A DNA stretch of 64,000 nucleotides from positions 35,861,253 through 35,925,252 of the forward strand of contig NC_090290.1 of the NCBI RefSeq assembly GCF_037392515.1, read 5' to 3'. The stretch comes from Haliotis asinina (lineage: Eukaryota; Mollusca; Gastropoda; Lepetellida; Haliotidae). Positions 26,701 through 38,700 of the stretch are shown one piece after another (position 1 is the stretch's first letter; every line of letters starts with the position of its first letter). A program made the translations under genes and the position numbers. The notes under the pieces were generated by a model, which was not told the DNA's origin, did no database searches, and saw only the letters and a list, made by a program, of their open reading frames with translations.

Positions 26701-29700
26701 CTACATGGTAGCTACATCCTTAATAGTTTCAGTAAGAAAGTTATTACATTTTACAAGGGGCTATTTATTATAATGAAGCCTATTGCTCATTTCTGCACTA
26801 ATCTCTCCTCAGTAAAGTTTCTTTTTTCTTTTTTTTCGTTTTCTATCTTCTCAATGCTGAGATTGTAGTTAGGACTAACTTAGTTTAAGAAATATTTCAC
26901 ACTGTCACATATCAACCATGTAAATTGTTGAGGTAAAAGTGAAAAAAAAAAATTTTCCTATATCCAACAGTACTTCAACACAGTTTCACAGTTCTGACAT
27001 GTCACCAGTGTTGGTTGTAATTGTATCGGGCTGGCAGTGTCAGATATTAGCAGCCCCATGTGGCCTTCAGTAAATTATCTTTCATTGCATTTTTCAACCA
27101 GAATCTTACCCATATATATACTAAAATGCAAATTTCTCTCTGCTCCAAAGTCTTCGCTAACTGATTTTGTAGGAACTGTGTGAAACTGTGTACAGTGTAG
27201 TATATTTGGTATTTAGTGGTTTGACTTGGGCCTGCAAATTTCATTCAAGGCCTGTTGATTTCAAAGACTGCAGGCGACAGCAGGCCCTGAAGGTCAACTG
27301 GGAAATTTAAGTATTGTATACACTGCACGTCACCAGTGATGGATTTGTGTGTGTGATCAACGTGTCATCAGATATCAAAAGATGCTTGGTTGAAATTCTC
27401 ATGGAAAGAAGCCCTTACTAACCTATATTATCACTCTTGTGTTGTAATAACTAGGCACTGAAATGATGGTTTAAGATAATTTTCGATTGCTTTCAGGTTA
27501 AGTACTATGGTGCTTCAGAGTTTGAAACACAGAGATATGATAAAGCCATCCAAGCCTTCCAGGTAAGTCAGTGTCCATATAAAACAGGTTTAGACATTCC
27601 TTGGATTATCTTCCAGTTGAACAGGTACCATTTTAACAAGATAAGTATTGGTTACTGGCACTGGAATCACATGCCTAAAGAACTGTCAGCACTTACCTAT
27701 GGTCGATTTGGGAACTAGTTCAGAATTATAAGCTGATGAAAAAGATGAAGGATAGGTTGAGTTTGTCAGCATCAACCCCCCTAAGATACTGCTGCGGGCT
27801 GAGTTACGTCCCTTTTGCGTGTCAGGAACACATGATTGTGTGTTCAAAACCTAGTTTGACCCTATTAATGTCTTTGTTAGCATGCTGACTTGGTTGACTC
27901 ATTTCATCATATCCCATTGGTAAAAGATTGATGCTCATGGTGTTAATCAGTGGATTGTCTGGTCCAAACTAAATCATTTACAGAATGCCGGCATATAGCT
28001 GAAATATTGTTGAGTGCGACCTAAAACTGCACACACTTGTTATTCGTGTATGTGCATGATCCTTCCATCGCAAGCACCTGTCATATCAAGTAGTAATACA
28101 AATAATGTTTGTTGTCTGTATTTCTAGACCGCTGAGTGGAAGTCCACAGCAAGCCTCAATCTCCTCAACTTAGGACAGAACTTCATCGTGAACATCGGCA
28201 CTCTGACAGGGTCGTTGCTGTGTGCCTACGCTGTAGTGCATGGGCTCAACTCACTCCACTTAACAGTTGGGGATTATGTGCTTTTCGGCACCTACATTGC
28301 ACAGCTATATGCTCCCCTCAACTGGCTGGGGACATACTACAGGTACTGGCAAAGTATGTACTTATTTTTGTTCAGACTCAGGTGGCCAGGTCCTCCTGGC
28401 ATCACCGTTGGCTGTGCAGATATCATGTCCTGTGGACATAACAGGAACTGATGATTGTGGGTTTGAAATCTAGTTTGTCCCTGCTATTTTTGTTGGTTTG
28501 TCAGTCCATCCCCTTATCATCTAAGACACTGCTGATACCTGAGTTGTGTCCCTTTTGTGTGTCAGGAACCCATGATGGTGTGTTCGAAACCTAGTTTGAC
28601 CCCACTAATTTCTTTGTTAGTACCAAACATGTGATAGTGTGTTTCATCAAGGTGGTAAACTGGGGCGGTGGGGTAGCGAAGAGGTGAAAGTGTCCACTCA
28701 TCATGCCGAAGACATAGGTTCGATTCCCCACATGGGCACAGTGTGTTAAACCCATTTCTGGTGTCCCCTGCCATGATACTGCTGGAATGTTGCAGAAAGC
28801 GGCGTAAACTCAAAACTCAGACAGACACACCCAAAGTGGTAGACGTCTAATGGCACACTGTAATTTGAATAGAGTTCAATTTGTTGGGTGAACAAGCCTT
28901 GATTAGGGGTGAAATGACCCTAATATGGGATGAAATAACTTATTTTGGAGTTGGAATGAAACAGCCCAGGCAAAATGACCTGGGTAAAACTGGTTGGGGT
29001 GAAACGACCCTGATCCGTCAGCAGGTATAACTCCACTTGAGTGTATTTGGTCTGAAGGATTAGCTACACTTGATAGTGATTCGCTGACCATGGCATATGC
29101 TTTCATAAGGAACATCACAAATAACTGCATCCTGTTGTTTAGATCCCTGTGTCTGTTCTGTGTTTCAGAATGATCCAGCAAGCATTTATAGATATGGAGA
29201 ACATGTTTGAGCTTCTTGAAGAACAGTGTGAGGTTTGTACCCCTTAACTTTGACTTAGCTATCTGGGGCACATTCCTCAATGCAGTTGTAGTGCTATCAC
29301 AATTGTAAATCTATGATTAAGTGTAGGAGTTTCTATCAAATTAGTGCTATGATTGCTTTGGGGAATGGGGCCCTGGATTTGAACTGTGAAAGTCAATATG
29401 GGCAGGTTTGGTCACTGGACTGATGACCCATCATTATATCAATATCATCCTACTGTCTGTTCAGACTATCAATCACATGGCCCAATTTCTTAAAGCGCTC
29501 GTAAACCTAGGACCTTGTAACTTTTCTCGAAATATTCATACTCTTGTTCTGTAACATAGGTATGAATGTTATGAGAAATGTTATGAGACCTTAGGCTTAT
29601 GAGAGCTTTGGGAAACGGGACCCTTGATTGTCTGGCTCAGATTGATTATATATACAGACTACAGTTGTGTTCGTTTAGTTTTACGCTGCCTTTAGCAACA

Positions 29701-32700
29701 TTCCAGCACTATCACAGTGGGGAAACCAGATACTGGCTTCACACTTTGCACCCATGTCAGGGATTGAACCTGACTCTTTGGTGTGCCAAGCAAACGCTTT
29801 AACCACTGGACTACTCCACCGCCCATACATCTTGGAATGTGTTACGTTTTGTAACCAAATGATTGTTCCAAATGATTGTCATGGTGAAAGATTGAGAATT
29901 GTGTCTAGTGGTGTTCTGATTAATTGAAATATTCAAAAAGATTGGTCGCAGTGGCCAGACAACGAAGCAATCGATCACATTTTCTCATTGAACACAGACG
30001 ATTTGCTGACCACTGTGATAGAGTTTGAAATACTTGATAATGGAACATATGTAGGATGTTGTCAGGGCCTGAAAATATGTTGGATTCTTAGAACTCTCAC
30101 TTCACTCAGGGTTTCAAAATGTTTCTTTAAAAGCCACTTGCCATAGGACAAGTGATGTTAAAAAGTAACTTGACTAATTTTCTACTTGCCCTGATTTTTC
30201 TGACATAATCATGATGTAATTATGAAAGAATAGATCAAGATGGGATTTGATGTTGATGTTTACTGTACTGTTTATTGAGGCGTGATAAATAAGAAAGAAA
30301 GAAAACTCTACTTCATTGTGAGATTTGATAATTACATTTTTAGCAGATATAAATGAAATCCAAGTTTGTTTGCTGTTCGAAACCATAAGTGGAAATTTTG
30401 TAGTAGCACACAAACAAGTAAGATACCATTTGATTGCCCGAAGTGACGGTAACTTGTAACGGTCTTTGGGCTGTAGGATTTTTAAACCCCTGCTTCACTT
30501 ACTGAAAAGTCATGACTAGATATTTCTTGAAGAATCCAGAAAGTATATATTCTTGATATGTTAGTCATCTCTGAAGCACCAAGATGCATCATTTTACCAT
30601 GGATGTGATATTTGCAAATTCAATTTCCACAGTTTCTAAATGAAACAAGAAACGACAGAGAACCAAATGTTTTTTCTTTATATTTATCTACAATTACAAC
30701 CCGAAGAGAAAAATCTAAAAAGTGTCTCTAACCAATTTTTTTCAATTATTGATTGTTCGTATTGAACCAGTAATCAAATGTAAAATTTCAATCAATTCCT
30801 AACATTAATTGTGATATGAATCTCCAGTCAAAACAGCATATTTGACATACCATCTGCTGGTGCATCAAAATTGCTGCATAGCTCCACATCAGGGGTGCAT
30901 TGCAAACAACCAGTCGCTTGCAAGCAATGTACAGCAATTCACCTGACAACGAAGCGCTAACTTTCAGCCTCTTGCAATTGCTGGATAAGGTCGCTTCGTT
31001 CTCAAACCAAAATGGCGGCTCAGGAAAATTTGAATTTGAAGACTGAACAAAAATGTTTGGCTGCCAAATTGGCAAAAAACAGCTTACATCCCGGCATCCT
31101 CAGTTTGTTCCACAAGTTCAATGTAGTCATCAACAATCATAAATTCATCACTCGTCATCCACACTCTCCTAACATGTTCTTTATTAGCGCCAGACGAGCA
31201 AACAGTAAAAATGGCAGAGTGATAAACGCTTTGAGCTGTTGCAAGCCCGGAATAAGCGATTCATTTGCTTACTCTAAGCGATTTTTGGCTTGCAACGCAC
31301 CCCAGTTATATGGAAAACACAAATAATGTATCTGTTGATTGAACTTTTTCTGGTGCCATGATGAACAACAAGGTGAGTTTATGGATATACAACTTCTTTA
31401 ATATAACAAGACCAACATTTCGGTTGTAGCTTGTAACAAGTACCTACATCACTTTCTTGATAACAGTGTTAGAAACTACATCAAATTCTCCTGGTTGTTC
31501 ATCGCACTGACTTCTAAATGCCACTCAAAGAAATTGGTGTCATGATGTTATTTCTGTTACTATTTCCACATCCAGGTGACTGACAAACCTGGTGCCCCGG
31601 ACCTCGTGTTGAAGGAAGGACAGATTGAGTTCCGCAACGTCAGCTTCCACTACGACCCAGCGTATGTCTAGCCTATCATAATGTTCACTGACCTGCCACA
31701 GCAGTGCCTTCTAGCATTGCTCATGTGGACAGGGGATGCATATTTGAAGAATGTTTTTTTATGTGATATGGGCAAGAGGTTTACTTTGTATTAAATGGAA
31801 GTCACAGTCTCCAAAATATTTCACATTGAATATAAATGTCCAGAATACATAATGCCTTTCCAGAAAGTGGTTAAAATGTAGCATCTGTTTTGGATTACAC
31901 TTTAATTTAAAGTACAGATTTTTGGACTTTTGAAATTTAAGTTCCGTCTGGGATTTGAACTCACACTGTCAGAGTAATGCACCTAATCATTAGTACACAA
32001 TGTCAGCCATCTATTCCGCTCAGCAACCAATGCTTTTTGCAGGTTACAGTGTCATAATATGTTGTTTGGTCAAAAGTATCCTGCCCTTGGTGTTGTTATG
32101 GTTAAATAACTACTGTGACAAAAGGTATAAGGAATCCCCTCTGAACCATCAAAATATAACACAGACAACTCTGAAATATTCAATAATATATTGAGCAAAC
32201 AATGAGAAAGTTACAGTGAAACTCAATACAGATTTCTAGCATAATGCCATTGAGTTACAAGTCTAAGATAATGGGTCACAAGTATACGACATTAACTCAC
32301 CCAAATCTTGGTATTATAGAGAGCAGAAATACTAGATGGTGCTTGTTTACAAAGTCAGTAATCATGCAGACTTTGTCAAACGATGGTGATGTTGATAATG
32401 TTGCTGACACACAGGCAGAGGCAGAATTCCAGTAATTCCGAGTGTAAGTGTCTGTGTGTTAGTCCATGTCGCACAACACAACAACCAGCCTTTATATGTA
32501 CAACACACAGTCAAGAACATTCAAGCAAAATACGGCTGTCACCATTCACTTAGAACTTTCTTGAACAGGAAATAAACAAGAGATTGCAAAGGGCAGGTAA
32601 CTGTGAAGTACTATCTGGAAAGGCATGCTGCTAAAAGTACTATTACCGTGATATGAAACAACTCAAACTCAAAGCTCTAAACATTGCGACCCAGTGATAA

Positions 32701-35700
32701 CTATCACTTTATCATTGATAATACAAATTACATTACATGAAAGTGCAACTGGGATTTGGCTGTTGCAACTAGGTTGTTAATTTAGGTCGCACCTGGTGCA
32801 GGGTGTTACCATCTCTAAAACTGAGCCCTGTAAGACTGTGACATCTATGGTGTGCTTGCATTTAAATCATAACATTTGCAACTTCTCAATAAAGCTTACA
32901 TTCTGTTTGCTATTACAGGAAGCAGATACTGAAAAACATCAGTTTCACTGTACCACCAGGACAAACATATGCTTTGGTGAGTGCACTGCAGATACTAGCT
33001 TTCTTGAATCTTATATAGTATGGCTGAACCTCAGATCCTTCCCTTTGCGTATAAAATATTTTTACTATCATCTATTTTCTTGTAATATGAATTTGTTTTA
33101 AAAATATTTTGACAAAAGTTTTAAGCCCACGTGGTTGAAAGACTTATGCAATAATTACGTACTTGTTTAGTGTTTGTTGTTTTCATTTTGTTGTGTTCAT
33201 TTTCATATATAGGGCTATTGTGTAACATACTTTTCGTCTCTTTGTCCAAACAGAGAAGATTAAAAACACCCAACCTCTGGACTAAGTCACACGGCATCCA
33301 CAAACTCATTGACCCATGCTTGAATCCAACCATTGTGAACACATATGAAGCATACTACCCATGAAGATCTGGGTTACAGTATTGATCTTCCATAACAATG
33401 CTTGTCATAAGAGATGATTAACATGATTGGGTGTTTAGACTTGGTTGAAACATGATCGATGCTCATGCTGTTCATCACTAGGTTGTATAGTCCAGATCTG
33501 ATTCTTTACCGACTGCCTCCATATTGCTGAGTGCGGCGTGATACTAAACTCCTTCACACACTCACTCATTGAATCATACACCCAAGGATCCATTTACCCT
33601 TGCACCCAAACACCTATAAATTCACTCACTTGCTACTTCACCAAATCACCAAACACCCATCCACCTCCTTGCTCAGACACAGCTGACTCCTAGAAACCCT
33701 TTCATCCACCTGCACAACATCTCTTACCACCTACTGACCCACCAACCCACTCAGCCACCTGCACAACATCTCTTACCACCTACTGACCCACCAACCCACT
33801 CACCCACCTACACAACATCTCTTACCACCTACTGACCCACCAACCCACTCACCCACCTACACAACATCTCTTACCACCTACTGATCCACCAACCCACTCA
33901 CCCACCTACACAACATCTCTTACCACCTACTGATCCACAAGTCCACTCACCCACCTGCACAACATCCTCTCACCTACTGACCCACCAACCCACTCACCCA
34001 CCTACACAACATCCTCTCACCTACTGACCCACCAACCCACTCACCAACCTACACAACATCCTCTCACCTACTGACCCACCAACCCACTCACCCACCTACA
34101 CAACATCCTCTCACCTACTGACCCACCAACCCACTCACCCACCTACACAACATCCTCTCACCTACTGACCCACCAACCCACTCACCCACCTACACAACAT
34201 CCTCTCACCTACTGACCCACCAACCCACTCACCCACCTACACAACATCCTCTCACCTACTGACCCACCAACCCACTCACCCACCTACACAACATCCTCTC
34301 ACCTACTGACCCACCAACCCACTCACCCACCTACACAACATCCCCTCACCTACTGACCCACCAACCCACTCACCCACCTACACAACATCCTCTCACCTAC
34401 TGACCCACCAACCCACTCACCCACCTACACAACATCCTCTCACCTACTGACCCACCAACCCACTCACCCACCTACACAACATCCTCTCACCTACTGACCC
34501 ACCAACCCACTCACCCACCTACACAACATCCTCTCACCTACTGACCCACAAGTCCACTCACCCACCTTCACAACATCTCTTACCACCTACTGACCCACCA
34601 ACCCACTCACCCACCTACACAACATCCTCTCACCTACTGACCCACCAACCCACTCACCCACCTACACAACATCTCTTACCAACTACTGACCCACAAGTCC
34701 ACTCACCCACCTTCACAACATCTCTTACCACCTGACCCACAAGTCCACTCACCCACCTTCACAACATTGTCTTACTGCCTGATGACACACCAGCTCACTC
34801 ACCCACCCACACAACATCCTCTTACCACGTACTGACCCTCCAGCCCACCCACCTACACAACATCCTCTTACCACGTACTGACCCTCCAGCCCACTCATCC
34901 ACCTTCACAACATCTCTTACCACCTACTGACCCACAAGTCCACTTACCCACCTTCACAACATTGTCTTACTGCCTGATGACACACCAGCTCACTCACCCA
35001 CCTACACAACATCCTCTTACCACGTACTGACCCTCCAGCCCACCCACCTACACAACATCCTCTTACCACGTACTGACCCTCCAGCCCACTCATCCACCTT
35101 CACAACATCTCTTACCACCTACTGACCCACAAGTCCACTTACCCACCTTCACAACATTGTCTTACTGCCTGATGACACACCAGCTCACTCACCCACCTAC
35201 ACAACATCCTCTTACCACGTACTGACCCTCCAGCCCACCCACCTACACAACATCCTCTTACCTACTGACCCACTAGCCCACTCAGCCACCTTCACAACAT
35301 TGTCTTACTGCCTGATGACCCACCAGCCACCCACCTACACAACATCCTGTTACCACGTACTGACCTTCCAGCCCACTCAGCCACCTACACAACATCCTCT
35401 TACCATGTACTGACCCTCCAGCCCACCCACCTACACAACATCCTCTTACCACATACTGACCCTCCAGCCCACTCAGCCACCTACACAACATCTTCTTGCC
35501 ACCTACTGACCCCCCTGCCCACTCTGCCATCTGCCCTCTGGCTGATTGTTTCTCTCTGTATTCAGGTGGGCCACACTGGTAGTGGAAAGAGCACAGTGAT
35601 CCGGCTACTGTTCCGCTTCTATGATATCAACAAGGGGACTGTGTTAATAGATGGCCAGGATATATCACAGGTAGACTGACATGTGTTAATAGATGGCCAG

Positions 35701-38700
35701 GATATATCACAGGTAGACTGACATGTGTTAATAGATGGCCAGGATATATCACAGGTAGACTGACATGCATTTATAGATGACAAGGAATATCACAGGTAGC
35801 CTGACATGTTCATAGATGACAAGATATATCACAGGTAGACTGACATGTGTTAATAGATGGCCAGGATATATCACAGGTAGACTGACATGTGTTAATAGAT
35901 GGCCAGGATATATCACGGGTAGACTGACATGCATTTATAGATGACAAGATATATCACAGGTAGCCTGACATGTTCATAGATGACAAGATATATCACAGGT
36001 AGACTGACATGTGTTTATAGATGACAAGATATATCATAAGTAGACTGACATGTGTTTATAGATGGCCAAAATATGTACAAGTAGACTGATGTGTTGATTG
36101 ATGGCGAGGATATGTACAGGTAGACTAGCATTTGTTTATAGATGACCAGGATATGTCACAGTTAGACTGACATACATTTATAGATGACAAGATATATTAC
36201 AGGTAGACTGAAGTATTTAAAGATATTAGATGTCTTACACGTAGACTGACATGAGTGTAAATGTGCTAGATATATCACACGTAGACTGACGTGTTGATAG
36301 ATGGCAAGGATATATATATATCACAGGTAAACTGACATGTATTTATAGATGACAAGATATATCACAGGTAAACTGACATGTGTTTATAAATGGCGGGGAT
36401 ATATATCACAGGTAAACAGAAGTGTTAAAAGATATCAGATACGTTGCAGGTTGACTGATATGTCTGAAGATGTTACAGGTAGACTGACATGTGTTTTTGA
36501 TGTTAGATGTGTTACAAGTAGACTGACATGCATATGAAGATGTTAGATGTGTTACAGGTAGACTGACATGTGTCTGAAGATGTTACAGGTAGACTGACAT
36601 GTGTTTATGTTGTTAGATGTGTTACAGGTTGACTGACATGTGTCTGAAGATGTTAGGTATGTTACAGGTAGACTGACCTGTGTCTAAAGATGTTAGATGT
36701 GTTACAGATAACTGACATGTGTCTGAAGATGTTACAGGTAGACTGACCTGTGTCTAAAGATTTTAGACATGTTAAAGGTTCACTGACATGTGTCTGTCGA
36801 TGACCAGGCCTCCTCAGTGATACAGAATATCGTTTGCATCTTTCAGGTGACCCAGAGTTCTTTGAGAAAGCAGATAGGCGTGGTCCCCCAGGATACAGTA
36901 CTGTTTAACAATGACATCAAGTACGTATTTGCACATTGCTGCTCAATGTGGACCCAGACATAAATTGACCCCGTTATTAAAAAGGTTACATGATTATTTA
37001 ACAGTTTTTACTTTTGATTCAATGAAACCTGTGTTATTTGTATCTGGAACCCTGAAGACCCTGAACTTAAATTCTGTAACCCATGCTTGTTGTAAGAGGA
37101 AGCTAACGTGATTGGATGGTTAGTCTTGCTGACTTGGTTAACACGTCATTGTATCCTGATTGCGCAGGTCGGTGCTCATAATCTGATCACCGGATTTTCG
37201 GGTGCAGAAGTGATTATTTACAGACCACCTCCATGTAGCTGGAATGTTGCTGAGTGTGGCATTAAACAACAAACCAGCCAACCAACTTGTGTCTGGACAC
37301 ACACACAGTGTGAAAATCCCTCAGAATATATGCACAATAGAACCTGAGCTTGTCCAGACTATTGGAAACAGTCACATATGCATGAACAACAATGTAAGTG
37401 CAATGAACTTGGACACAGTCTTGTCTAACATTAATTTGGTAGGATTTTCTTTTCATTATTTACTTTATTTCCAAAGCATTTATACATATTTCTTGTTTCA
37501 GATATAACATCCGATATGGCAAGGTTGAAGCATCTGACGAAGATGTGTATGAAGCTGCTGCCTTTGCCGACATCCATCACAGAATTCTAGGCTTCCCTAA
37601 TGGTGAGGACGACATTGTGAATTGCAGGATTGTAGTGATGTAACTCACAGTTAATTTGACATGGGTCATCATATCCCAATTATGTAGAACAATGCTTGTA
37701 ATGTTGATCATTGGATTGTCTGGTCCATATGCGATAATTTCCTGACATAGCTTGAATATCGCTGAGTGTGGTATTAAACAACGAACTGCAGTCTTCTAAC
37801 CTGGGAAAATCGTAATAATTCTTTTATTTCATTTTGAACATGGCTGTTTCAGCAGCGGTTTCTATGTTTTAGACCTTTTTCTAAGATTATATTTGGTCTA
37901 ACATGTAGTTAAAACTTTCTGAAGCTATGAAGCAAAAGTCTCAGTGTAAGGTGTGTCAAATACATAAGATATGATGTTCACAAGATGTACTTTTGGCGTT
38001 AGAACTGGTTATGAAAGTTGACAGTTAAGGAGACTTCAGCTGAAAATGAAAAGATTCTATTGTGTGATGATTTCTGCACTAATGTGAAGGATTGTACGCT
38101 AATATTATCATGATTATTGATGATTGCAGCCTATGAGACGGTAGTTGGGGAGCGTGGTCTGAAGTTGAGTGGGGGAGAGAAACAGAGGGTTGCCATCGCC
38201 AGGACGATGCTGAAAGCTCCTGCCATTGTGCTTCTGGATGAGGTACAAGCCGGGTCTCCACCACAATACTCTCACCTATACCAGTAGATACAACTCTGAC
38301 TTCAGCTACAACACAATTACAGTCTAAGTAAAGTTAGTCTCATTTGATTGGACGATCATAGGTCACTGAAAGGTTACCTGACACTACCTCATACTAGGGT
38401 TTGTTAGACTCAGTAGTGGAGTGTAATGAAAAGTACTGAGACTAAGTTTACTTAGCCTTAACACAGTTAGATCCATGACATAAGCTCCAACATATTGATC
38501 CCCACAATGTTAGCTACAACACACTGATCCCTGTGTCAGCTACAACACACTAATCCCCATGACATTAGCTCCAACACACTGATCCCATGACATTAGCTAC
38601 ACCAGACTGGTCCAGCATGAGATTAGCTGCAACACACTGATCCCCTTGACATTACCTACAACACACTGACCTTCATGACAGCTACAGCACACTGATCCCA

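Noticed and set aside
30174-30413. 79-codon minus-strand frame and others in AT-rich introns
   Set aside because: They overlap dispersed repeats, have no domain signature, and their length is expected by chance.
35282-35530. 82-codon minus-strand frame
   Set aside because: It reads the 47-bp minisatellite and shows only its periodic peptide.
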